Shown: in pieces, positions 25,950 to 35,189 of the stretch
How positions within the stretch are numbered: position 1 is the stretch's first letter
Layout: the number at the start of each line of letters is the position of its first letter
Assembly: GCF_049889055.1 (NCBI RefSeq)
Contig: NZ_JBLTWO010000002.1
Span: forward strand, 248,001 to 312,000
From: Rhizorhabdus sp049889055
GTDB taxonomy: Bacteria > Pseudomonadota > Alphaproteobacteria > Sphingomonadales > Sphingomonadaceae
Direction of reading: 5' to 3'
DNA: 64,000 nt
The notes under the pieces: generated by a model
Database searches by the model: none
The model's input: the letters and a program-made list of their open reading frames with translations, nothing else
What the model was told of the DNA's origin: nothing
Made by a program: the position numbers and the translations under genes

Positions 25950-27961
25950 TTGCCGCCGCAGACGTCCTGATCGGACGTGTCGAGGAAGGGCGCGAACGGA
26001 CAGTTCACATAGCGCAGCCGCACGCCAGCCCCGATCGCCACGACGATCTGGTCCGCCCGGATATCCTTGGGCGCATTGCCTATGGTGCCGATGCGGGCGC
26101 CGCCATTGTGCAGACCCAGGAAGGAGATCATGTCGTCCTGGTCGATACCGTCGCCCGACACGCCGATCGCGCCGACCAGCGTGTTGCCGCGATAGATGGG
26201 CACCGAACCGGGGAAAATCTGGATGCCGTTCTGGAGCCGGTTCTGCGCGGCTCCGGAGACATCGGGCGTGAAGGTGCACCGGCGCCGCGTGTCTTCCGAC
26301 GAGGCACCGAGAACGAAGCCGAGATGCTGCGCCAGATTGGTGAAGATCAGCGCGCTCTGAAGCCCTGTCGAAAAGGGACTCCACTGGTTCAGCGGACGCG
26401 ACAGCGGACCATTGGGCCGATCGACTTCACCGTCGGGGAAGAAGGGGCGTGACAGATTGCCGCCCGACCGGTCCGCAAAGGCGGTCTTGCCGGTCAGCGC
26501 CTGCGGATCGTTCAGGAAGGTCCGTACCTTCTGGACGAAGGACTGGACGTCGGTGCTGGGATTGCCGAGCAGGTCGGGTGCCGCGTGCGATCCCGAGAAA
26601 AAGGCCGCCGTGCGCGCCTTCTGCAGCGAAACATCGGTGCCGAAGACGGGGGCGTCGGGCGAACGCGCCATCGCCAATATCGTACCGCGCGTGTCAACGA
26701 GGGAGATCGTGACCTGCGCGCGGCTGTCGAGCGGCTTGCGGATCTGCGCGCGGGCGCGGCTCATCACCTTAAAGGCTTCTTCGAGGACCGCCTTCACTTC
26801 GGCCGCCGTCAGCGGGCTCGATACCTCGGCGCCATCGGTGCCGCCTCTTATGGGGTAGCGATTGCTGCCCGAACCGTCGGTGAGTATATAGGCGTCGACA
26901 TTGTCCAGCGTGCTGCCGGCGCTGCGCTCGGAGGCGGTGACAGGCCGATAGCCCGATGCTTCCGACCCATAGGCCACGCCGGCCAGAACCGTCGGGGTGA
27001 CGCCCTGCGCATAATAGCCCGGGATGGAGACGAGCGAGCCTGTCGTGGTCCCCGCAAAGGCCGAGAAGGCACGCGCTGCGCTCGGGTTCGATTTCAGGTT
27101 CGGCGTGGACGCGTCGCTGTAGCGCAACTGGACCACCGCCTGGATATTGTTGGCGCGGATCGCCTCTGGCGCCTCGAAGCCGATCGTGCCCGCCGTCGCA
27201 ATATATTCATCGTCGTCGGTGTCGATGTCGTCGACATTGGGGTCATAGCCATAGAGCCCGTCGGACATCACGCCGATCCCGCCCACGACGACGCCATTTT
27301 TGTACAGCGGAAAGCCGCCCGGATCGGCGGCCAGCCCCAGCGGCGAACGCTTGGGACCGATCAGGGCCGCAGCGCCGCCGGCAGCCGCGTAACGGCTGGC
27401 AAAGTCGGAGCAGGGCAACTGGCTGAACTGCACGCCGAACAGCGGTCCGGCGGCCAGCTGGTTATTGCCCGGGGGATAATGTTCCTGGACGATGAAGCTT
27501 GCCGTGCGCGTCGAGAAGGCGTTGCCCGACGAGGACAGATAGGCCCCGGTGATCGCCTTGGCGATTGCGCCTGCCGCCAGCGGATTGGCGGCGGGCGAGC
27601 CGTTGATGACGAGGCCTTCGACATCGGTCGGCGTCACGACCCGGTGCGTCGTCTTGGCCATGAACACGGTCGGCGCGCCGGTCATCTGATAGACGGCGAG
27701 GACATTGCCGACGCGGTCGGTGATGGCGATCACCGAGGGCTTGTTGCGGGCGATGGCTTCCTCGATCGCCTGTGCCAGCACTTTCTGGACATCGGCTTCC
27801 GTCAGCGACTCCTGGACGGGCGCCGCGTAGAGCCGGTTGTCCGTAGGTGTCGGGGTCGGCGTGGGGGTCGGAGTGCTGCTACCGCTGCCGCCACCACCGC
27901 AGGAAGCGAGAACGAAGGCGAGACTGGTGAGAGCGGCGACCGAACGCGAACGAAACATCAT
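25946..27961 (-). CDS. lipoprotein with two GlcG/HbpS-like domains
   Basis: 671 residues. The N-terminus ends in the lipobox LASC (Cys 21), then GGGGSGSS and a Thr-Pro repeat linker. Two GlcG/HbpS (DUF336) domains follow. The first (about 50-290) has LTEADVQKVLAQAIEEA, ITDRVGNVLAVYQM and PLYKNGVVVGGIGVMSDG. The second (about 385-655) has LTAAEVKAVLEEAF, LVDTRGTILAMARS and IYRGNTLVGAIGVSGDG. HbpS proteins of this family bind heme. Both ends overlap neighbours by four bases (ATGA), so it is translated with the pentaheme cytochrome and the barrel. Heme binding is inferred from family only. Confidence 0.82.
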   Translation of the reverse strand: MMFRSRSVAALTSLAFVLASCGGGGSGSSTPTPTPTPTPTDNRLYAAPVQESLTEADVQKVLAQAIEEAIARNKPSVIAITDRVGNVLAVYQMTGAPTVFMAKTTHRVVTPTDVEGLVINGSPAANPLAAGAIAKAITGAYLSSSGNAFSTRTASFIVQEHYPPGNNQLAAGPLFGVQFSQLPCSDFASRYAAAGGAAALIGPKRSPLGLAADPGGFPLYKNGVVVGGIGVMSDGLYGYDPNVDDIDTDDDEYIATAGTIGFEAPEAIRANNIQAVVQLRYSDASTPNLKSNPSAARAFSAFAGTTTGSLVSIPGYYAQGVTPTVLAGVAYGSEASGYRPVTASERSAGSTLDNVDAYILTDGSGSNRYPIRGGTDGAEVSSPLTAAEVKAVLEEAFKVMSRARAQIRKPLDSRAQVTISLVDTRGTILAMARSPDAPVFGTDVSLQKARTAAFFSGSHAAPDLLGNPSTDVQSFVQKVRTFLNDPQALTGKTAFADRSGGNLSRPFFPDGEVDRPNGPLSRPLNQWSPFSTGLQSALIFTNLAQHLGFVLGASSEDTRRRCTFTPDVSGAAQNRLQNGIQIFPGSVPIYRGNTLVGAIGVSGDGIDQDDMISFLGLHNGGARIGTIGNAPKDIRADQIVVAIGAGVRLRYVNCPFAPFLDTSDQDVCGGK

Positions 27962-29364
27962 TTGAGCGCCCTGATCGCCGCAGCCGCCTGGCCGAGGGCC
28001 GAGCGGAATTCGGCCGGCTTGTAGCTATTGCTGTTGCCCACCGCCTTATAGGCCCGGTCGATCGCGCCGCGAGCCGACTTGGCGCGGGCTTCACTGACAT
28101 GGCCTTGGCGCACGAGGCCGTTGAGAAGCGTGTCGAGCGCCATGACCGCCTGGGCCGAACCCTCATAATCGGTGAAGCGCGGCGCAACGGCGTCGCCCGC
28201 GATCGCCTCGACGATCGCGAAGGTCTGCGCCGAGGTCACCGGGCTGCGTGACAGGCTGTCGGCGAGCGTGGAGGCTGCAGCGCCTAGCGTGCGGGCCGCC
28301 GACACAGCGCTCGCGCGGTCCTTGGCCAGTGCGGCATGGAAGCCGCGCGAAGCCGCATCGAACTTGCCTGCAGCGCCCGGCGACAGCACCTTCGACGCGG
28401 CCGACAGCATGATCATGTTCTCGTCGTTGAACGGCGGCATGCCCGACGGGATAGGACGGCCGGGATTGGCGACCCAATTGGCCTTGCCGCTTGGCCCGTC
28501 GACGATCTGCCGGTGGCAGCTATGGCAATCGAAGAAATAGATTTCCGGGAAGACGCCGTCGCTGCCCAGCCGCGGATTGGCGAAGAGGCTGGTGATGCGG
28601 CTTACCGCCGAGGCCTGTCCGACCGCCCAGAGCTGGACATTGTCCATGCGGGGCTTGCGACGGAGATAGTCGGCATCCTCGTCATGATGCTGCTGCAGCG
28701 CCGAGAAGAGGTCGACCTCGAAGGACACGCGGGGATGGCCGGCGGCCATGATCCGGTGCGAGACGAACTGACCCGGACGGTCGCTGCCGAGATGGCAGTC
28801 GAGGCATTTCTCGGCGCGGGCGCGGGGCTGGTCGAGGGGGTATAGCCCCTTGGCCACGTTGGAGGCGTGGGTCTGGCCGACCGCATAATGGCTCGACAGC
28901 CAATTCTGCGAGGCGCCGTGGCATCCTTCGCAGCCGACGCCGTCGCTGACCTGCCAGCGGGGTCCGCGCGCGCCGGCGGGGGCCGGATCGGCATGGCATC
29001 CGAGGCATTCGGCGGCAGAGGTGGCGGGCCCGATGCCCATCTTCGCGGCGATCGCCTGACCACGCGGAGAGGCGAGGACGGCGAAGGCGCGGCTGTGCGC
29101 GCCCGTGCTGCTCGAACTTGCCTGCCAGATCAGAATTTCGTCCTGCCGGACGACCTTGCCGGTGGGTTCGCTGCGCCCATGGCAGGTCGACCCGGAACAG
29201 GATGCAACGCCCATGTGCGTGGCGGTGGAGGCGGGCGACGCCGAGGCGGCAACGGCGCGTTCGGCCGCGCCGCTGATGCCGAAGGCAAGCGCCGTTACGG
29301 CGAGTATTCCCGCCACGACCAGTCCGCAGACGACGGACAGTCTGCTCGCGACTTTACCCCCCAA
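27958..29364 (-). CDS. membrane-anchored pentaheme c-type cytochrome
   Basis: 468 residues with an N-terminal hydrophobic segment (about residues 9-31) that is a signal anchor or signal peptide. Heme sites: CSGSTCH (a CX4CH at residue 56), CLGCH (120), CEGCH (145), CLDCH (187) and CHSCH (280). DGVGCEGCHGASQNWLSSH resembles the cytochrome c554/NrfB-like multiheme families. The C-terminal third is helical and heme-free. The start is TTG at 29364, preceded by AGGGAG at 8 bp; no ATG or GTG offers the same signal peptide. First gene of the four-gene operon; probably takes electrons from the inner membrane or periplasm. Confidence 0.82.
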   Translation of the reverse strand: MGGKVASRLSVVCGLVVAGILAVTALAFGISGAAERAVAASASPASTATHMGVASCSGSTCHGRSEPTGKVVRQDEILIWQASSSSTGAHSRAFAVLASPRGQAIAAKMGIGPATSAAECLGCHADPAPAGARGPRWQVSDGVGCEGCHGASQNWLSSHYAVGQTHASNVAKGLYPLDQPRARAEKCLDCHLGSDRPGQFVSHRIMAAGHPRVSFEVDLFSALQQHHDEDADYLRRKPRMDNVQLWAVGQASAVSRITSLFANPRLGSDGVFPEIYFFDCHSCHRQIVDGPSGKANWVANPGRPIPSGMPPFNDENMIMLSAASKVLSPGAAGKFDAASRGFHAALAKDRASAVSAARTLGAAASTLADSLSRSPVTSAQTFAIVEAIAGDAVAPRFTDYEGSAQAVMALDTLLNGLVRQGHVSEARAKSARGAIDRAYKAVGNSNSYKPAEFRSALGQAAAAIRALK

Positions 29365-29480
29365 TTCGGCGCTCCCTAACTGCCGATGCCCCTTCGTTAC
29401 GCCACCACTTGCCCCTGGGCGATCACGATGCCGTGACGTATCTCTCTTTCGCGCTCAAAGTGCAATCATTCAAACGCTTG

Positions 29481-30917
<1,437 letters not shown>

Positions 30918-30986
30918 CGCAGTTGTCCGTCTCTATACTTCATGGGGCGCCCCGCCCGTCGACAGCGGCGAGAACGAGGCTTGCCG

Positions 30987-32639
30987 TCAGGAAACCTGCT
31001 TGCTCAGCGTCTTGATGTCCTTGTTCAGGATCTGATCGTTCTCCGAATAATCGACCGGGCAATCGATCAGGTGGACACCCGGCGTGTCGAGGCATTCCTT
31101 GAGCAACTGCGTCAGATGCTCGGCGCTCTCGACGCGATGCCCCTTGGCGCCATAGCTCTCGGCATATTTGACGAAATCCGGGTTGTTGTAGGTCAGGCCC
31201 CAATCCTTGAAGCCCATGTTCGCCTGCTTCCAGCGGATCATGCCATAGCTGTTGTCGTTCAGGATCAGCACGGTGAGGTTCAGGCCGAGGCGGACCGCAG
31301 TCTCCATTTCCTGGCTGTTCATCATGAAGCCGCCGTCGCCGCAGATCGCCATGATCTTGCGGTCGGGATAGACCATCGCCGATGCCATGGCCGACGGCAG
31401 GCCGGCGCCCATCGTCGCGAGCGCATTGTCGAGCAGAACCGTGTTCTGCTGGCGCGCCGGATAGTTGCGGGCGAACCAGATCTTGTAGACGCCGTTGTCG
31501 AGGCAGATGATCCCGTCGGCGGGCATCGCCTTGCGAATTTCGCGCACCAGATGTGGCGGGAAGATCGGGAAGCGGGTGTCGTCTTCGAGCGACTCGGTAT
31601 GCGCGACCTCGGCCTGACGAGCCTTGTGCATGAAATCGAAATTCCAGCGGCCCGAGGGCACGATGTCCTTCTGCATCTTCCAGATGGCGTTGGCGATGTC
31701 GCCGATCACCTCGACCTGCGGGAAATAGACCGGGTCGACCTCGGCCGTCTTCGAGCTGACGTGGATGACCGGGGTGCCGCCATTCTGCATGAAGAAGGGC
31801 GGCTTTTCGATAACGTCATGTCCGACATTGATGATCAGATCGGCATGTTCGATCGAACGATGGACGAAGTCGCCGGCCGACAGCGCAGCGCAGCCGAGGA
31901 ATTTGGGGTGGCATTCGTCGATCACGCCTTTGCCGAGCTGGGTGGTGACGAAGGGGATGCCGGTCTTCTCGATGAACTGCAGCAGCATCCGGCTGGTCTG
32001 CTTGCGGTTGCCGCCCGCGCCGATCACCAGGATCGGCGACCGGGCGTCCTCGATCATCTTCACGGCAGCACGGACCGCCTTGTCCTCGGCCTCCGGGCGC
32101 CGCGCGAGCGAGGCCTTGATCGGAAGGGAGTCGGTATGCTCGTCGGCGATGTCCTCGGGAAATTCGATATGGGTCGCGCCGGGCTTTTCCTCTTCCGCCA
32201 GGCGATAGGCCTCGCGGATGCGGCTCGGGATATTGTCGGCCGAGGCGAGCTGGTGGGTGAACTTGGTGATCGGCTTCATCATCTCGACCACCTCGAGAAT
32301 CTGGAAGCGACCCTGCTTGGATTTCTTGATCGGCTTCTGGCCGGTGACCATCAGGATCGGCATGCCCCCGAGCTGGGCATAAGCCGCCGCCGTGACGAAA
32401 TTGGTGGCACCCGGCCCGAGCGTCGCCATGCAGACGCCGGTCTTGCCGGTGTGGCGGCCATAGGTCGCTGCCATGAAGCCGGCACCCTGTTCGTGCCGGG
32501 TCAGGATCAGCTTGATCTTCGTCGAGCGAGACAGGCTGTCGAGCATGTCGAGGTTTTCTTCGCCGGGAACGCCGAAGATATATTCACAGCCCTCTTCCTC
32601 CAGGCATTGGATGAAGAGATCGGATGCCTTTGTCGCCAT
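30987..32639 (-). CDS. acetolactate-synthase-like thiamine diphosphate enzyme
   Basis: 550 residues with the ThDP-enzyme layout: N-terminal PYR domain (GVPGEENLDMLDSL, catalytic Glu in TRHEQGAGFMA), central domain, and C-terminal PP domain with ThDP/Mg motif GDGGFMMNSQEMETAVRLGLNLTVLILNDNSYGMI. ATLGPGATNFVTAAAYAQLGGMPILMVTGQKP is typical of acetolactate synthases. INVGHDVIEKPP corresponds to the region of catabolic AlsS enzymes, and I do not see the RFDDR FAD motif of the anabolic form. No regulatory subunit gene is adjacent. It pairs with the aldehyde dehydrogenase, so a role other than branched-chain amino acid synthesis is plausible. Confidence 0.85.
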   Translation of the reverse strand: MATKASDLFIQCLEEEGCEYIFGVPGEENLDMLDSLSRSTKIKLILTRHEQGAGFMAATYGRHTGKTGVCMATLGPGATNFVTAAAYAQLGGMPILMVTGQKPIKKSKQGRFQILEVVEMMKPITKFTHQLASADNIPSRIREAYRLAEEEKPGATHIEFPEDIADEHTDSLPIKASLARRPEAEDKAVRAAVKMIEDARSPILVIGAGGNRKQTSRMLLQFIEKTGIPFVTTQLGKGVIDECHPKFLGCAALSAGDFVHRSIEHADLIINVGHDVIEKPPFFMQNGGTPVIHVSSKTAEVDPVYFPQVEVIGDIANAIWKMQKDIVPSGRWNFDFMHKARQAEVAHTESLEDDTRFPIFPPHLVREIRKAMPADGIICLDNGVYKIWFARNYPARQQNTVLLDNALATMGAGLPSAMASAMVYPDRKIMAICGDGGFMMNSQEMETAVRLGLNLTVLILNDNSYGMIRWKQANMGFKDWGLTYNNPDFVKYAESYGAKGHRVESAEHLTQLLKECLDTPGVHLIDCPVDYSENDQILNKDIKTLSKQVS

Positions 32640-32763
32640 ATATGCCCCCTCTTGCGCGTCGCGCCCCTGCTGCGACCGAAGAATGAAGGATTGCTATTGC
32701 ATTTCCACGACGTCGAACAGGCTCTTTTTATGTCGGCCGGGCTTTTGATTCCGCAACGGAATT

Positions 32764-34296
32764 TTACAGCTCGATCCGCCAATCCCAGCGCATCGCGCCG
32801 GCGCCGTCCATCGCCACCACGCCGCGCTCGGCCAGCACATCGCGCAGGCGGTCGGACTCCGCATAATCCTTGGCGGCGCGGGCACTCTGGCGCTGTTCGA
32901 GCAGCTGTTCGATCTCTTCCTCTGCGATCGTCGCGCCTTCCGGCTTCATGCGCAGGTCGATACGGCGCATGCGCAGAAGATCGAGGCCGAGCGCGAGGTC
33001 CATGCTGGCGACGACGCGCAGCCGTTCCTCTGCCGGAATGGCCTTGTCGGTCAGGGCGGTTTCGAGCAGCGGCAGGGCTTGCGGGACCATCAGATCGGCG
33101 GACAGCGCCTCGTCGAACTTCACGAGCAGATCCAGCGCCTTGGCGCCGAGGCCCTGCTCCACCGTCGCGCGCTGATAGGCGAAGGGCGCGCCTTTGGTCG
33201 CGCCCGTCTCTTCGACAACACGCAGCCAGTCGGGCGTACCCGCTTTCTCCCTGAGCGCTTCGGCCGCGAGGATCAGCCGGCCGAGCCGGGTCAGTGCGGC
33301 AGACAATGCCTCCGGAGAAAATTCCAGTTCGGACCGATAATGCGCCGACAGGCAGAGCAACCGGTAGGCGAGGGGATGCACGCCTTTGGTCGTGACGCTG
33401 GCGAGTGTCGCGAAGCCACCCTTCGACTTCGACATCTTGCCGCCGCGATCGACCAGGAAATTATTGTGCATCCAGAAATTGGCGCCCGAGGCGTCGCTGC
33501 AGGTGAAGGCCTGATTCTGGGCGATCTCGTTGCAGTGGTGGATCTCGCGATGGTCGATCCCGCCGGTGTGGATATCGAACTGGCGGCCGAGATATTTCAT
33601 GCTCATCACCGAGCATTCGAGGTGCCATCCGGGCGCGCCGGGGCCCCAGGGCGACATCCATTCCATCTGACGCCGCTCGCCATCGGCCGACCGCCGCCAC
33701 AGTGCGAAGTCGGCGGCGTTGCGCTTGCCCTCGACCTCGGCGATCCGGCCAACCGCCTCAGGCCCACGGCTGCCGGCGAGGCGGCCATAGTCGGCGACCT
33801 TCGATGTGTCGAAATAGAGGCCGCTCGGCAGTTCATAGGTCGCGCCGCCGCGCTCGATGACGCGGGCAAAGTCGATCATGTCCTGGATGTGGTCGGTCGC
33901 GACGCTCCAGATCGTCGGTGACGTAATGTTGAGCGCTGCGAGATCGGCCTTGAACGCTTCGGTGTAGAAGGCCGCGACCTCCCAGATCGTCTTGGCGGCC
34001 TTGCGCGCTGCCGCCTCCATCTTGTCGTCGCCTTCGTCGGCATCCGACGTCAGATGGCCCACATCGGTGATGTTGATGACGTGGTTGACCGGCCAGCCCT
34101 TCCAGTTGAGCGTCCGGCGCAGCGTGTCGGTGAAGACATAGGCGCGCAAATTGCCGAGATGCGCAAAATTATAGACCGTCGGCCCGCAGCTGTAGAGCCG
34201 CACCATCGTCGGATCGATCGGCTCGAAGACCCGCAGAGAGCGGCTGAGGCTGTCGAACAGGGAGAGGGGGGCGCCGAGCGGAGCGGGGTGCGTCAT
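32764..34296 (-). CDS. cysS: cysteinyl-tRNA synthetase
   Basis: Class I aminoacyl-tRNA synthetase charging tRNA-Cys. The first Zn ligand and HIGH-like motif are in YSCGPTVYNFAHLGNLRAY (HLGN for HIGH); Zn ligands continue in WHLECSVMS and HHCNEIAQ; the KMSKS motif is GGKMSKSKGG. 510 residues, slightly longer than E. coli (461) owing to a helical insertion. The C-terminal DALR-like region ends EEEIEQLLEQRQSARAAKDYAESDRLRD. It is transcribed alone. Confidence 0.96.
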   Translation of the reverse strand: MTHPAPLGAPLSLFDSLSRSLRVFEPIDPTMVRLYSCGPTVYNFAHLGNLRAYVFTDTLRRTLNWKGWPVNHVINITDVGHLTSDADEGDDKMEAAARKAAKTIWEVAAFYTEAFKADLAALNITSPTIWSVATDHIQDMIDFARVIERGGATYELPSGLYFDTSKVADYGRLAGSRGPEAVGRIAEVEGKRNAADFALWRRSADGERRQMEWMSPWGPGAPGWHLECSVMSMKYLGRQFDIHTGGIDHREIHHCNEIAQNQAFTCSDASGANFWMHNNFLVDRGGKMSKSKGGFATLASVTTKGVHPLAYRLLCLSAHYRSELEFSPEALSAALTRLGRLILAAEALREKAGTPDWLRVVEETGATKGAPFAYQRATVEQGLGAKALDLLVKFDEALSADLMVPQALPLLETALTDKAIPAEERLRVVASMDLALGLDLLRMRRIDLRMKPEGATIAEEEIEQLLEQRQSARAAKDYAESDRLRDVLAERGVVAMDGAGAMRWDWRIEL

Positions 34297-34391
34297 GTCA
34301 AATCCAGCAGGAGGTCTGGCGCGGCTCTAGATCAAGCATCCCCCGCAGCGCAATCCACAGGCTTAGCGGCGCCTTCGGGAAGCCGGACACG

Positions 34392-34419
34392 AAAAAGGCC
34401 GGAGCGAAACGCCCCGGCC
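34392..34419 (-). terminator. Rho-independent terminator after the FecR-like gene
   Basis: On the minus strand a GGCCGGGGCG / CGCTCCGGCC hairpin (10-bp stem with one mismatch, TTT loop) is followed by TTTTT at 34396-34392. It lies 23 bp beyond the stop of the FecR-like gene and is oriented to end the cyclase-FecR transcript. Confidence 0.75.
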
Positions 34420-34442
34420 CATTCGAACGCGGTCGATCGCGA

Positions 34443-35189
34443 TCAGCCGTGCGAGGCGTTGCCCGACGCGGCTTCGATCACGAGGTCGAGCTGCTCTTTG
34501 CAGCCGCCCTCGATCAGCGACTGGGCGATGCCCGTCATGTCTGCCGTGGCGGGGCGGACGACGACGAACTTGACGTTGGTCGGTGCCTTGGCGCCATCCC
34601 AGCTGAGCTTATACTGGCTGCCGCTGCTGATCGCTGCGGCCGCCGGCCAGCTGGCCATGGCCTGCCCGGCGGCGAGGTCGAGCGTGGTGCTGCCGTTCGG
34701 ACCGGCGATGGTGAGCGTGGTCGCCTTGGTCGCGTCCGGGCGCCAGACGGTCACATTGGCCGGGTCGGCGATGCACATGTTCGAGCTGCGCGTCACGTCG
34801 ACATACCAGGGGTTGGGCACCTTGCCGCCCTTGTCGATGCCGCTGGCGCTGCGCACGGCCCCGATCCGGGCCCGCTTCTCGCCGCCACCCGAGACGAGCG
34901 CGTTGAGGGTGGAGCTGGTGCTCGCCGCGGCGACCGTCGAGGCGCTGGCGCTGAACGTGCCGGGGCCGCTGAGGGTGCGCGTGCCCTTGCCGTCGAGCAG
35001 GACGATCGTGTCGCCGGCCTTCAGGGTGAGCTTCGCATTGTCGGCGAGCGCCTTGCCGGCCGGATAGGCCTTGGCCGACGGGCCCGAGGAACGCACGACG
35101 AGCGGCGCGGCTGCGGCGGTACCCGCCAGCAGCACGGCCATGAGTGTCGCAACAGCAGCCTGCGACCGGCGATTATTTGTCCAGAGCAC
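34443..35189 (-). CDS. exported FecR-like domain protein paired with CHASE2 cyclase
   Basis: 248 residues. A signal peptide (about residues 9-28, AAVATLMAVLLAGTAAA) precedes KLTLKAGDTIVLLDGKGTRTLSGPGTF, the FecR-like beta repeat that senses or transmits a periplasmic state. The C-terminal half has SSNMCIADPANVTVWRPDATKATTLTI and ends with GGCKEQLDLVIEAA. It overlaps the last 17 bp of the cyclase gene and shares its transcript. The coupling suggests the exported protein works with the periplasmic CHASE2 sensor, but no interaction is shown. Confidence 0.75.
   Translation of the reverse strand: MLWTNNRRSQAAVATLMAVLLAGTAAAAPLVVRSSGPSAKAYPAGKALADNAKLTLKAGDTIVLLDGKGTRTLSGPGTFSASASTVAAASTSSTLNALVSGGGEKRARIGAVRSASGIDKGGKVPNPWYVDVTRSSNMCIADPANVTVWRPDATKATTLTIAGPNGSTTLDLAAGQAMASWPAAAAISSGSQYKLSWDGAKAPTNVKFVVVRPATADMTGIAQSLIEGGCKEQLDLVIEAASGNASHG

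Noticed and set aside
27840..27900. Thr-Pro codon repeat as a CRISPR-like or mobile repeat
   Set aside because: It encodes the low-complexity TPTPTP linker of the lipoprotein; no spacers or regular repeat unit outside the gene.
30942..33254. A 770-codon plus-strand open frame opposite the ThDP enzyme and neighbours
   Set aside because: It covers known minus-strand genes with intact motifs and its translation is Arg/Gly/Ala/Asp-rich with no domain, as expected for antisense frames in GC-rich DNA.
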